Assembly (NCBI GenBank): GCA_947502505.1
Contig: CANNAE010000002.1
Span: 536,332-600,331 of the forward strand
Direction of reading: 5' to 3'
DNA: 64,000 bases
Origin: an uncultured Planococcus sp.
Lineage (GTDB): Bacteria > Bacillota > Bacilli > Bacillales_A > Planococcaceae
Shown here in pieces: positions 19,886-28,764 of this stretch. The number at the start of each line of letters is the position of its first letter. The stretch's first letter is position 1. The position numbers and the translations under genes are program-made. The notes under the pieces are model-generated. The model did no database searches and had not been told where the DNA came from. It worked only from the letters and a program-made list of their open reading frames with translations.

Positions 19886-20194
19886 TAATTTTGGTCCCAC
19901 TTTCTATGCTTAAAGCTTTCTCTTAATTCAATAGATAAAAACTTCTTAAGAGAAAATTCAAGCTAAAATTCATCCCTTTATCATTACATAGCTTTTTTAG
20001 AAAGTCGACCCAGCCAATTCAATTATTGAGTGGTTCTAATAAGCTTAATATTAATCTTATCATCAATGCATTCAAACAAAACAACGAAATTTAGACCCTT
20101 GTTCAGCAAATACCAAGGGCCAAAACTTTATTTACTTTTGATAGTTTTCATTTATTGAATCGTTTATGACGTTTATTTAATGATATAACCTCAT
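19886..20194. other. AT-rich intergenic gap between DUF1846 and rlmH
   Basis: About 310 bp, clearly more AT-rich than its surroundings. The only structure I see is a hairpin around 20093-20122 (CCCTTG/CAAGGG with an 11-14-nt loop), lacking a clean T run, which may be a weak rlmH terminator. No ORF with an RBS and no known motif. Confidence 0.6.
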
Positions 20195-20674
20195 TTACTT
20201 GTGGTACGGTTCACCCTTCATAATCCGGAACCCACGATAAATCTGCTCCAACAAGATCAACTTCATCAATTGATGCGGAAACGTCATCTTCGAAAACGAC
20301 AATTTCTCATCCGCGCGCTTCAAGACTTCATCGTGCAGACCAAGAGAGCCCCCGATGACGAAGACGACTTTGCTGCGGCCATAGGTCATGAGCGATTCCA
20401 TATCTTTGGCGAGCTGCTCGGACGTCTTCATCTTGCCGTCGATAGCGAGGGCGATGACGTAGGCGTCTTGCGGGATTTTGGCGAGTATGCGCTCGCCTTC
20501 TTTCTTTTTGACGATTTCCATATCCGCTTCGCTTAATTGCTCCGGCGCTTTTTCGTCCGCGACTTCTACCTCCGCGATTTTTGCATAAGCCCCTAAACGT
20601 TTTGCATATTCTGCAATGCCCGCTTTCAAGTATTTCTCTTTCAGTTTTCCGACAGTCACAATGGAAATGTTCAC
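20195..20674 (-). CDS. rlmH: 23S rRNA (pseudouridine1915-N3)-methyltransferase RlmH
   Basis: A 159-residue SPOUT-class methyltransferase that methylates pseudouridine 1915 in helix 69 of 23S rRNA, using AdoMet. It matches the family end to end: [20 protein letters not shown] start, the AdoMet-knot motif [17 protein letters not shown], and the invariant C-terminus [13 protein letters not shown]. The start is GTG 20674, with AAAGGGGGAT upstream. It is called yydA in older B. subtilis annotation. Lies just downstream of a DnaA-box cluster. Confidence 0.98.
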   Translation of the reverse strand: MNISIVTVGKLKEKYLKAGIAEYAKRLGAYAKIAEVEVADEKAPEQLSEADMEIVKKKEGERILAKIPQDAYVIALAIDGKMKTSEQLAKDMESLMTYGRSKVVFVIGGSLGLHDEVLKRADEKLSFSKMTFPHQLMKLILLEQIYRGFRIMKGEPYHK

Positions 20675-20709
20675 AACTTATCCCCCTTTACATGAAATTT
20701 ACAAACAAG

Positions 20710-21090
20710 TTGCCCACAGACTTTATGCACATATCCACAGGCAATTCTACATCTTGTAGAATTTTATTTACTCGCCACAAGATACAATGCCTGCTCTTCG
20801 CAGTAATTGCACTTTGTGGATAACTTTTCGCTATCTGATAATTCAGTCAGTATAGGATAGCTTTCTGTTTTGGCGACAAATTCGTCTAGCCCTTGTCCCA
20901 CATGCGTTTGGCAGCAAAATAGCTCCATTTTTACGCCTCCTTTCGATTTCCGAATATTCCACATAGTTATACACATTTCGTTCCCTTTTATCCACAATCC
21001 ATTTTAACAGATATAAAACACTACGGATAGCGAAGCTTTTGCTTCCTGTGGATTGTTGATAATCAAAATTTAACAAAAAAGTTATCCACA
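20710..21090. promoter_or_regulatory. DnaA-box cluster near rlmH
   Basis: Within 380 bp: perfect TTATCCACA at 20815-20823 (minus), 20988-20996 (plus) and 21082-21090 (plus); TTATGCACA at 20723-20731, TTATACACA at 20967-20975 and ATATCCACA at 20731-20739 (all plus); weaker boxes at 20710-20718 and 21047-21055. This density is similar to that of oriC itself, 33 kb away. The cluster spans the small CxxH/CxxC gene and its flanks. It probably titrates DnaA. Confidence 0.72.
20764..20928 (-). CDS. Small CxxH/CxxC protein
   Basis: A 54-residue protein with a CxxH near the N-terminus (FCCQTH, Cys6-His9) and a CxxC near the C-terminus (CNYCEE), likely binding one zinc. The family is found next to rlmH and htrC in Bacillales; its function is unknown. 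ATG 20928 has a strong AAAGGAGG about 7 nt upstream. A perfect DnaA box (20815-20823) lies inside the coding sequence. Confidence 0.85.
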   Translation of the reverse strand: MELFCCQTHVGQGLDEFVAKTESYPILTELSDSEKLSTKCNYCEEQALYLVASK

Positions 21091-21193
21091 CGCCGTTTTT
21101 CCGAACAATAGGCTCTTTTTAGCTAAAAGCCCGAGCTGCAAAGTGCATAATATTCAGCGGATATTTGTTTATTGATTTCATTTTTAAAAAATG

Positions 21194-21238
21194 AAAAAAG
21201 CAGTTCCAATCGGTGCATAAACACCTCTTGAAACTGCT
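21194..21238 (-). terminator. Terminator after htrC
   Basis: A hairpin with GCAGTTYCAA-type arms and a long loop, followed on the minus strand by TTTTTTC. It lies directly after the htrC stop. Confidence 0.75.
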
Positions 21239-21243
21239 GGATT

Positions 21244-22446
21244 CTATAACGTCGAATTATCGGTGAGTTCAAGCTCGAATTCGAGCAATTCGCCGTTTCG
21301 ATATGCTTTTACTTGCAGGATATCCCCGATTTGCTTTTCGTTATAGAGATGCTTGCGCAATTCGATAATGTCCCCAATCTCCTCACCGTCCATCTCGACG
21401 ATGACATCGTATTGGCGCATGCCCGCTTCATCCGCTGCAGAAGACGGAACGACCGAGCTGACGACGACTCCGGACGTAACGTCTTCCGGCAAATTCAATG
21501 TATCCTCACGATAGGCGCTTGGCACTTGCGCCAAATCGATCAGCGTGATGCCCATTGCCGGGCGTACCATTTCACCCGTTGCTTCGAGTTGATTGATGAC
21601 CGGAAGCGCTGAGTTGATCGGAATCGAAAAGCCGATGCCTTCAACTTGCGATGTGGCGATTTTCATCGAATTGATGCCGATCAATTGCCCCGCCAAATTG
21701 ACAAGTGCACCGCCGCTATTGCCGGGGTTAATCGCCGCATCTGTCTGCAAGACTTCCGCCTGCCAGTCTTCTGTGCCGTCACCGTCTAAATCGACTGGAA
21801 CTGCCCGGTCCGTGCCCGAAACAACGCCGCTCGTCACAGAACCCGAAAATTCAAGGCCGAGCGGGTTGCCGATCGCGATGACCGCTTCCCCGCGCTTTAA
21901 GGCATCCGAATCGCCAAGTTCCACAACGTCCTGTACTTTATCATTGCTCATTTCCAAGACAGCCAGATCCGTCCAGATATCGCTGCCGACCACTTGCGCT
22001 TCCACTTTCGTGCCATCTGCCAAGGTCACTTCGATGCCGCTCGCGCCTTCGACGACATGATGGTTCGTCACGACATACGCCGTATCGCCTTCGCTCTTAT
22101 AGATGACACCAGAACCCGTGCCGACTGCCTGTTCCTGGCTTTGCGAGAAGAAATCCCCGCCTGTCTGAAGATTCGACACGCCAACGACTGCATCCGACGC
22201 CTCGTCCACCGCTTTTGTCACATCGGTCGTAATATCAAGCGACGCGCCCTGCTGTTCGCGGCTTTGCTGCTGGATCTGAGTGCCCGTATCCGCTGAATCC
22301 GTCCCCGGCAATAAGCCCGGTGCTTGTGAAAACAGTATCCACATCAACAGCGCCCCGACCATCACGCCGAACACCCCTGCAAAGAAACTACCCGCACGGC
22401 TCGGCTTCGGCTGCCGGCCATTCGGCGTTTGATTGTAATAACCCAT
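21244..22446 (-). CDS. htrC: Membrane-anchored HtrA-like serine protease (HtrC/YyxA)
   Basis: A 400-residue S1C (DegP/HtrA) protease. It has a short cytoplasmic N-terminus, one TM (AGSFFAGVFGVMVGALLMWILF, about 18-39), a linker rich in Gln/Ser/Asp, the protease domain with His in TNHHVVEG, Asp in DLAVLEM and Ser in NPGNSGGAL, then a C-terminal PDZ (about 295-390). It degrades or refolds damaged exported proteins at the outer membrane face. ATG 22446 is chosen because AGAGG sits about 9 nt upstream. HtrC follows the wal operon in Bacillales, but here a 700-bp repeat-rich gap and a terminator separate them. Confidence 0.93.
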   Translation of the reverse strand: MGYYNQTPNGRQPKPSRAGSFFAGVFGVMVGALLMWILFSQAPGLLPGTDSADTGTQIQQQSREQQGASLDITTDVTKAVDEASDAVVGVSNLQTGGDFFSQSQEQAVGTGSGVIYKSEGDTAYVVTNHHVVEGASGIEVTLADGTKVEAQVVGSDIWTDLAVLEMSNDKVQDVVELGDSDALKRGEAVIAIGNPLGLEFSGSVTSGVVSGTDRAVPVDLDGDGTEDWQAEVLQTDAAINPGNSGGALVNLAGQLIGINSMKIATSQVEGIGFSIPINSALPVINQLEATGEMVRPAMGITLIDLAQVPSAYREDTLNLPEDVTSGVVVSSVVPSSAADEAGMRQYDVIVEMDGEEIGDIIELRKHLYNEKQIGDILQVKAYRNGELLEFELELTDNSTL

Positions 22447-22645
22447 AGCCTCCATCCTCTCTTATGTCTCTCTTTTTATCATAAGATGTACCCGCTAAAA
22501 TGCAAGCAATCCTCCCTCTACAAGCCTCTCAGAAAGCTTCTATCCAACTTACTTTGTACACTTTTTGACTGGGTGATTTGGCGCACAATACAGTTAGATG
22601 ATGTACTCCACCAACTGTTGGTGCGCTCTCTTTATTTATTCCACA

Positions 22646-22739
22646 CTAGCTGATGGGAGTGAAAGTGGCGAATAAATGGGCGAAGCCACGCTAAGCCCAT
22701 TTATTTGCGACGCATCTGCATCGCAGATGTGGGAGCAAA
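22646..22739. repeat. Double-hairpin repeat (family R3, copy 1)
   Basis: A 94-bp unit with two hairpins: AAATGGGC (22674-22681) with GCCCATTT (22695-22702), then CATCTGC (22713-22719) with GCAGATG (22723-22729), joined by ATTTGCGACG. A near-identical copy starts 244 bp further on, and a third, with altered arms that still pair, lies at 40917-40986. Confidence 0.85.
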
Positions 22740-22889
22740 TTTTTTCTGCCATACTTGAGTATCCCAAAAGTTGAGCAATGTAGTTATCCGATTCGCTCCG
22801 GTAACTTTTGCCCCAATCACTGTGCTTTTTCGGTATAGAGATCTTTTGAACAAGCTTATAGAACCAATCTATAGTATTTCTCCCTCACT

Positions 22890-22983
22890 CTAGCTGATGG
22901 GAATGGAGGCGGCGAATAAATGGGCGAAGTCACACTAAGCCCATTTATTTGCGACGCATCTGCATCGCAGATGTGGGAGCAAC
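22890..22983. repeat. Double-hairpin repeat (family R3, copy 2)
   Basis: The second 94-bp copy in the htrC-walJ gap, differing from copy 1 by a few bases, mostly in the first loop. It begins CTAGCTGATGGGA like copy 1. It runs straight into the AGGA-loop hairpins at 22990-23062. Confidence 0.85.
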
Positions 22984-22989
22984 GTAGCC

Positions 22990-23062
22990 CCCGGCAGCTG
23001 GCACCGCGACGTCCTGTCGCGCCAGCTGCATGACCCACATCCTGTGGGCCCGAAAGCGTCTG
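22990..23062 (-). other. Hairpins with AGGA loops on the minus strand
   Basis: Minus-strand RNA would form CCCAC-AGGAT-GTGGG and, within a longer GCAGCTGGC/GCCAGCTGC stem, GCGAC-AGGAC-GTCGC. A further stem GCCGC/GCGGC follows at about 23061-23083. The ACAGGAYGT pattern in a loop resembles a CsrA-binding hairpin. No gene is present; transcription here is unproven. Confidence 0.45.
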
Positions 23063-23094
23063 CCGCAATGAGCATCAGCGGCTCTAAACAAAAA

Positions 23095-23137
23095 AGACTG
23101 CCCTACAAGCCATTTCTCAGGCTTCTAGGACAGTCTC
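23095..23137 (-). terminator. Terminator of the wal operon
   Basis: An imperfect 16-17-bp stem (AGACTGTCCTAGAAGCC with its partner), followed by TTTTTTG on the minus strand, 16 bp after the walJ stop. Confidence 0.85.
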
Positions 23138-23152
23138 TCCTCTTACATCTAT

Positions 23153-23941
23153 TCACACCACAACCAAAGGCGTCGCTTCGGTCGGAGACGTATCAAACAA
23201 ATCGACATAATCGCCGACGATGATGCCTTTTGTCTGCAATGTTTGCTCGACGCTCATGCGCGCAAGGTCTTTCATATTGTTATCTTTACTTAAATGCGAC
23301 AAGTAGATGCGCGTCGGTTTCTCTGCGAGCACTTCCGACATTGCCACCGCCGCATCTTCATTCGACACGTGCCCGACATCGCTCAGGATGCGCCGTTTGA
23401 CCGACCACGGATAGCGCCCCATCTGCAGCATGCCAATGTCGTGGTTGCTCTCAAACACATAGGCATCGGACGCGCCGATGATGCCTTTCATGCGATCGCT
23501 CACATAGCCCGTATCGGTGATGAGCGCAAGCTTGCGGCCGTTCTCGTGAAACACATAGAACATCGGGTCCGCCGCATCATGCGATACGCCGAACGATTCG
23601 ATGTCGAGCCCGCCGAATGATTTCGTCGTCTCCATATCGAAATGGAAACGCTGCTCGACCGGGATCGCGCCGACCAGCCCGTCCATCGCCGTCCAGGTTT
23701 TGGCGTTGGCGTAAATCGGCACTTTATGCCGGCGGGCGGCGATGCCGAGCCCTTTAATATGATCGCTATGCTCATGGGTGACAAGAATGCCGTCGAGCTT
23801 GCCCATATCGCGGCCGATGGAGGCGAATAATGACTCCAATTTCTTGCCGCTAAGCCCTGCGTCCACTAAAAACGCATGCTCGTCGTTTTCTATATAGATG
23901 GCATTGCCAGTCGAACCGCTGGCCAATACACTGAAGCGCAT
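23153..23941 (-). CDS. walJ: WalJ/YycJ metallo-beta-lactamase-fold hydrolase
   Basis: 262 residues of the MBL fold. The metal site is in [15 protein letters not shown] (HxHxDH, about 57-62), with further ligands in [11 protein letters not shown] and the C-terminal [11 protein letters not shown]. It is linked to coordinating cell division and wall metabolism with replication in firmicutes, probably as a nuclease; the exact substrate is unsettled. ATG 23941 follows AAGGAGAT. Last gene of the walRKHIJ operon, 13 bp after walI. Confidence 0.95.
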   Translation of the reverse strand: MRFSVLASGSTGNAIYIENDEHAFLVDAGLSGKKLESLFASIGRDMGKLDGILVTHEHSDHIKGLGIAARRHKVPIYANAKTWTAMDGLVGAIPVEQRFHFDMETTKSFGGLDIESFGVSHDAADPMFYVFHENGRKLALITDTGYVSDRMKGIIGASDAYVFESNHDIGMLQMGRYPWSVKRRILSDVGHVSNEDAAVAMSEVLAEKPTRIYLSHLSKDNNMKDLARMSVEQTLQTKGIIVGDYVDLFDTSPTEATPLVVV

Positions 23942-23954
23942 AGTTAAAATCTCC

Positions 23955-24758
23955 TTACTCTGCTGTTTCCTCGTTCTGTTTGTTCATTTCAATGACCCCG
24001 TCCTTGATGGCGTTGACGTAATGGTCTGTTTCTACGCCTTCTGAATCCTTCACGCGGATGCGCCAAGTCGGAACGAACATCTGCCGGTTCTCCGACACTT
24101 GCACATGCATCGAATAGCCAAGCTCAGCTTCGGTGATGCGGCTGTTCGTTTCCAACAGGCTCTTCTGGTAAAGCGTATGAATCGATTCCAGCGGCGAAAT
24201 CAATTTTTTCTGTTCTTCATTCTCGATGATATTGTCGAATAAAGTTTGCTCAAAACCGATGACAGCATCTTCTTCGTCCCAAAAGACGGTCAATTGGCCG
24301 CCCTTGCTATGAAATAGCGGGACGCCTGAAATTTCTTGGAAAAACACCGCATGGTTTTGATCTTCATCGATCCGCCAAAGCGTATATTTCGAGCTTTCCG
24401 GCACTTCCTCTTCAACGAAAGCCAAAAGCGCGTCCTCTTTGTCGCCATCGAGCTCGACCGGCTCATCGTATGTGATTTGCAGCATTTGTTCTTCAAGAAC
24501 ATTTACGACGCCATCAATATCCACTTCGGTTTCGGCAAAAGATTTTGATTCGCCGCGCACATAAGGCTTGTCTTCAGACGAATCCGGCAAGGCCGAATAC
24601 GTAATATTGTCGCCTCTCAACTTTTCATCGATGTCCGATTCCGGAAGCGGCTGGATCTTTTCCGCTTCCGTGTACCGATCAATATAAAGTGAGTACAAAA
24701 AGACATTGAGGATCGAAAAGACAATGATAAAAATCGTTTTAGTTTTACTCCAATCCAA
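23955..24758 (-). CDS. walI: WalI (YycI), WalRK regulatory protein
   Basis: 267 residues: one N-terminal TM ([19 protein letters not shown], about 8-26) and an extracytoplasmic body of the YycI fold. It acts with WalH on the transmembrane part of WalK; the pair restrains WalK in B. subtilis and activates it in S. aureus. The gene overlaps the end of walH by 14 bp, implying coupled translation. Confidence 0.93.
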   Translation of the reverse strand: MDWSKTKTIFIIVFSILNVFLYSLYIDRYTEAEKIQPLPESDIDEKLRGDNITYSALPDSSEDKPYVRGESKSFAETEVDIDGVVNVLEEQMLQITYDEPVELDGDKEDALLAFVEEEVPESSKYTLWRIDEDQNHAVFFQEISGVPLFHSKGGQLTVFWDEEDAVIGFEQTLFDNIIENEEQKKLISPLESIHTLYQKSLLETNSRITEAELGYSMHVQVSENRQMFVPTWRIRVKDSEGVETDHYVNAIKDGVIEMNKQNEETAE

Positions 24759-26076
24759 GCTTCACGCCTCCTACAGATTCGTCAGATAGCCGTGTCCATT
24801 TGCCATTTGCTTTATAATACCAAGCCGGTTGGAACGTGATCAATTGATCGTCTTCGCTGCGTGTCAGCTCATAGCCGATCGTCACTTCTTCAATCGTCGA
24901 AAGGTCCATATCAAGGCGCGACACAGCATCCAGAACCGCTTCGCCAGACACCATTTCTATCGTACGGGTTTCTGCGACCGAATCGAGTAAATAGGTCGGG
25001 CGGCTATAGCGGAATGCCTGCTCGATACCGTCACTAAGGCCCCATTCCACATCGAGGCTCACGGCTGTGGTATTACTGAAAACCGGCGAGCCTTCAAAAA
25101 ACAATTGATAGCTGATTTGCTGATTGACCGACTTCATGCCGAAATATACATATTGGTCGGTCCATCCACCATGTTCATTAACAAAATTGATCGAATTGAA
25201 CACCAGATCGGACGGAATCGCAGGGTCTGAGGTTTCGGCTTTTGGCTGCACATAATTGATGCTTTTTTGGCCATACAATTCGCGCATGATGGCCCCTGAG
25301 TCATCCGTAAATTCCTCGCTCTGCAAATCTCCTGCAAACTCCGCCGCCGGATTGTCCATGATAGCGTCGGCGAATGTAGAAGCTGGAGTTTCATCCAGCA
25401 AATAATCAAAGCTCGTCTGCTCGATCGGGTCTTCTGGCACATAGACCGGTAACTGGCCGATACGTGGATCTGTCACGTAATGATCGTATTCTTCCGCCTG
25501 CTGCACATAGTCACCCCGGAACTCGGTCAATTCTGTCTCCGATACTTGTGCTTCATAAATCCGCCCGGAGCCAGTATTAATAAAGTAAATGACAGCATCA
25601 GGATTATCTTCCGTGCCCCATTCGACAACGACGCGGTTAAAGGTCGATTCCGGTAAATTATTATCGGTAATGTCCATGATGATATCAAAAACAGGAAACG
25701 GCACGGCGCCTGGATAATACAGCACGGTGCGCCCCGGTTCTTGCAAATACTGCTTAAGGACATCTGTGCCCGCTTCTTCTTCAAACAGCTGGACATCGGT
25801 AATCTCCCATTGCTGAATTGTTTCCAGCATCATTTCAATATTGGCCTGTGAGAAAGTGCCTGTCACTTCATCTTCGTAGTGATACAGCACTCTCACGGGA
25901 CGCACCACTTGATCTGCCGTCCGGTTATCGCCTATCGACACATCCACTTGCGTCGGCGTTTCAATCTCCTGAAGCGATGGCGTGAAGGTCCAAATGGTGA
26001 ACGTCAGCGCTAGGCTGAGCATAATCAGGACGAATAAGGCAACGGATTTTACATGTTCCAAATACTTCAATCCCAT
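24745..26076 (-). CDS. walH: WalH (YycH), WalRK regulatory protein
   Basis: 443 residues with a single N-terminal TM (SVALFVLIMLSLALTFTIWTF, about 11-31) and a large extracellular region of the YycH type (RPVRVLYHYEDE, LYGQKSINYVQPKAE, LFFEGSPVF). It forms a membrane complex with WalI and WalK. ATG 26076 lies inside the last codons of walK, with GGAGGTGA directly upstream, so the start is coupled to walK. Confidence 0.93.
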   Translation of the reverse strand: MGLKYLEHVKSVALFVLIMLSLALTFTIWTFTPSLQEIETPTQVDVSIGDNRTADQVVRPVRVLYHYEDEVTGTFSQANIEMMLETIQQWEITDVQLFEEEAGTDVLKQYLQEPGRTVLYYPGAVPFPVFDIIMDITDNNLPESTFNRVVVEWGTEDNPDAVIYFINTGSGRIYEAQVSETELTEFRGDYVQQAEEYDHYVTDPRIGQLPVYVPEDPIEQTSFDYLLDETPASTFADAIMDNPAAEFAGDLQSEEFTDDSGAIMRELYGQKSINYVQPKAETSDPAIPSDLVFNSINFVNEHGGWTDQYVYFGMKSVNQQISYQLFFEGSPVFSNTTAVSLDVEWGLSDGIEQAFRYSRPTYLLDSVAETRTIEMVSGEAVLDAVSRLDMDLSTIEEVTIGYELTRSEDDQLITFQPAWYYKANGKWTRLSDESVGGVKLGLE

Positions 26077-27893
26077 TCACCTCCATCATCAATTTCATAT
26101 GGCAAGGTGAAATAAATCGAAGTCCCTTTGCCGTAACGGCTTTCTGCCCAGATTTGGCCGCCGTGTGCATTGATCATTTCCTTCGAGATCGCTAGGCCAA
26201 GACCCGTTCCGCCCATTGCACGCGAACGCGCCCGGTCCACGCGGTAGAAGCGGTCGAAAATGCGCTCGACGTTTTCTTTCGGGATGCCCATTCCTTCATC
26301 GCTGATCGAAACGAGCAATTCGCCTTCCTTCTCACGCACTGAAAAACGGATTTTTCCGCCTTCTGGAGAATACTTCAAGGCATTGGAAATGATGTTATCG
26401 ATGACTTGCGTCAATTTATCGGTATCGATTTCCACGAAATACTGTGATTTCGGCACTTTACGCTCAAACGACACATTTTGGGATTTCGACATCTCAAAAC
26501 GGTCAATGATGCGGTTGAAAAACACGCCGAATTCGACCATTTCGCGGCTCAAGTCCGCTTCACTCGAATCCATCTTCGACAGTTTCAGCAAATCGTTAAC
26601 GAGACGGATCATCCGCTCTGTTTCGGTTTGTGTCACATTGAGGAAATTCGGTGCGAGATCCGGATCCTGCCAAGCGCCATCAGCGAGCGCCTCCAAATAA
26701 CTGCGCATCGTCGTAAGCGGTGTGCGCAATTCATGCGAGACGTTCGCCACAAACTCGCGGCGCTCGATGTCGATTTTCTCTTGCTCTGTATTATCGTGCA
26801 ATACGGCGATCAAGCCGTTGACGAATCCGGTCTCTTTTTGGATGACCGAGAACGTCGTGCGCAAAAGCGTCGCTTGATCCTGTGAACTAATATCGAGCGT
26901 AATCGCATCACGCATATCGATCAAATCTTCGAATGTATAAGCTTCATCCAAACCAAGCACCGTCGTGACCGGCCGGTTGATGACCGTTTCACGTGAAACA
27001 TTCAATAACTGCAAAGCCGGCTCATTGATGAGGATGATGCGACCTCTGCGGTCGGTCGATAGCACGCCGTCCGTCATATTCGCGAGCACTGAAGCGAGTT
27101 TGCGCCGCTCACTTTCCGTCGACTGTTGAGATTCCTGCAGCCGGTTCGTCAAATGGTTGAATGCCCGGGCCAACTGGCCGATTTCATCTTCACTGTAAAC
27201 GCGCACTTTGCGCGAGAAATTGCCTTTCGCCATCGCTTGCGCTTGCCTGCGCATATCGGCAATCGGCCGCGAAATCGTCTGTGCGACCAATATGCCGAGC
27301 ACCGCCGTAATGACCAGCGCTATAGCAGTACCCCCCGCCAAAATCGAGTTGATGGTGTCCATTTGATCATAGACATTCTCAACTTCCGCTTTGACGTACA
27401 GCGTGCCGAGCATTTCGCCCCCTACAGCTGTAATCGGCAAGGTTCTCACCCACACCCGTTCTTCCATGCTCTCGTCCACATAGGTTTGCTCTAGAAGCGT
27501 CTCCCCTACGATAGAACGGCGAATCTGGTCATCTGTCGAACGTTGGCCGACGAGCGATTGGTTCTCGCCTAAAGACGTTCCTAAAATCCGGTAGCGATTA
27601 TCGACCACGCGTATTTCATTGATGTCACCTGAGTCAAAATTGTCGAGGACCGACCTGAGGCTTTGCTCAACGGTTAAGTCCTCGTCCGTCCGGTTGCGGA
27701 TCATCTCTTCACGGACGCTGAATTCGATGATTTCCATCCGGTCCCTAACAGAATCATCGAAGTTTTCCCTTAGTGTTTCTTCGAGCTGTTCGGAAAAATA
27801 CAGGCCGATGATCTGCATCGCCAACAAGATCAGCAAAATGTAAATCAAGACAAATTTCACATGAATCGACTTAAAAAAACTGGTTTTCAGCAT
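26067..27893 (-). CDS. walK: Cell-wall sensor histidine kinase WalK (VicK/YycG)
   Basis: A 608-residue essential sensor kinase. Order: TM1 (about 13-33), extracellular Cache domain (about 40-180), TM2 (about 183-203), HAMP (about 205-257), PAS (about 265-365), HisKA with phospho-His in NVSHELRTPLTTMRSYLEAL (about 384), and HATPase (DNIISNALKYS, DEGMGIP, GTGLGLAISKEMI). It senses wall status and phosphorylates WalR. ATG 27893 follows AGGAGTAGGC. Five bases separate it from walR. It carries a 15/16 match to parS (26985-27000) inside the coding region. Confidence 0.97.
   Translation of the reverse strand: MLKTSFFKSIHVKFVLIYILLILLAMQIIGLYFSEQLEETLRENFDDSVRDRMEIIEFSVREEMIRNRTDEDLTVEQSLRSVLDNFDSGDINEIRVVDNRYRILGTSLGENQSLVGQRSTDDQIRRSIVGETLLEQTYVDESMEERVWVRTLPITAVGGEMLGTLYVKAEVENVYDQMDTINSILAGGTAIALVITAVLGILVAQTISRPIADMRRQAQAMAKGNFSRKVRVYSEDEIGQLARAFNHLTNRLQESQQSTESERRKLASVLANMTDGVLSTDRRGRIILINEPALQLLNVSRETVINRPVTTVLGLDEAYTFEDLIDMRDAITLDISSQDQATLLRTTFSVIQKETGFVNGLIAVLHDNTEQEKIDIERREFVANVSHELRTPLTTMRSYLEALADGAWQDPDLAPNFLNVTQTETERMIRLVNDLLKLSKMDSSEADLSREMVEFGVFFNRIIDRFEMSKSQNVSFERKVPKSQYFVEIDTDKLTQVIDNIISNALKYSPEGGKIRFSVREKEGELLVSISDEGMGIPKENVERIFDRFYRVDRARSRAMGGTGLGLAISKEMINAHGGQIWAESRYGKGTSIYFTLPYEIDDGGEWD
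26985..27000. promoter_or_regulatory. parS site within walK
   Basis: CGTTTCACGTGAAACA differs from TGTTTCACGTGAAACA only at the first base. ParB would load here, about 28 kb left of oriC. Confidence 0.85.
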
Positions 27894-27898
27894 TCAGC

Positions 27899-28606
27899 CT
27901 ACTCCTGTTCAGGGTTCCGCAGGTAGTACCCGACGCCGCGACGCGTCACGATCCACGCTGGGTGACTCGGATTGTCTTCAATTTTTTCACGCAAGCGGCG
28001 AATCGTAACGTCCACTGTCCGCACATCGCCGAAATAATCATAGCCCCATACCGTCTGCAATAAATGCTCGCGCGTCATCACTTGGCCGATATGCTTCGCC
28101 AAATAATGCAGCAATTCAAACTCACGATGCGTCAATTCAATCGTCTCTTCACGTTTCAACACCAAATACGCATCCGGTTGAATCGTAAGTGAGCCGACTT
28201 GGATATCGTTCGAGCCGACGCCTTCCTCTTCTGCCGGCACAACGTTCTGGCGGCGCAAGTTCGCTTTGACCCGCGCAATCAATTCACGCGTCGAGAACGG
28301 TTTCGTGACGTAATCATCCGCCCCAAGCTCAAGCCCGAGCACTTTGTCGATCTCGGAGTCTTTTGCCGTCAGCATGATAATTGGAAAATCGAACTTCTTC
28401 CGCACTTCGCGGCAGACTTCCATGCCGTCGCGGTTTGGCAGCATGATATCAAGCAGCATCAAGTCCGGCTGGATTTCTTCCGCCACTTTGATCGCTTCAT
28501 CGCCGTCGTAAGCCACTACCACATTAAAGCCTTCTTTTTTTAAATTAAATTGCAGGATATCCGCAATTGGCTTCTCATCATCTACAACTAATATTGTTTT
28601 ATTCAT
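27899..28606 (-). CDS. walR: Response regulator WalR (VicR/YycF)
   Basis: A 235-residue OmpR/PhoB-type regulator. The receiver has acidic DDE near residue 9, phospho-Asp in [13 protein letters not shown] (about 53) and Lys in DDYVTKPFS; the C-terminal winged helix contains [53 protein letters not shown] in shortened form. It controls autolysin and wall genes through TGTWAH-N5-TGTWAH sites. First gene of the operon; ATG 28606 follows GGGGGAGAAG. The 1-kb gap upstream holds the repeat composite. Confidence 0.97.
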   Translation of the reverse strand: MNKTILVVDDEKPIADILQFNLKKEGFNVVVAYDGDEAIKVAEEIQPDLMLLDIMLPNRDGMEVCREVRKKFDFPIIMLTAKDSEIDKVLGLELGADDYVTKPFSTRELIARVKANLRRQNVVPAEEEGVGSNDIQVGSLTIQPDAYLVLKREETIELTHREFELLHYLAKHIGQVMTREHLLQTVWGYDYFGDVRTVDVTIRRLREKIEDNPSHPAWIVTRRGVGYYLRNPEQE

Positions 28607-28764
28607 CTATCTTCTCCCCCTCTGCATCCCAATTGTTCCACATGTACCTAGCCGTTTTGACATTCTTTGCTACCCTTTACTTTATCATTATTTCAAGCAT
28701 TTCGCACCTTTGGGTGGTCACAGCGGGGCTCAGCGATGGATGGGTTCTAGACGTGGAAAAGCTT

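Noticed and set aside
22540..22640. Possible promoter and small gene in the htrC-walJ gap (TTGACT followed by CAATAC)
   Set aside because: Spacing to a -10 is poor and no ORF with an RBS follows.
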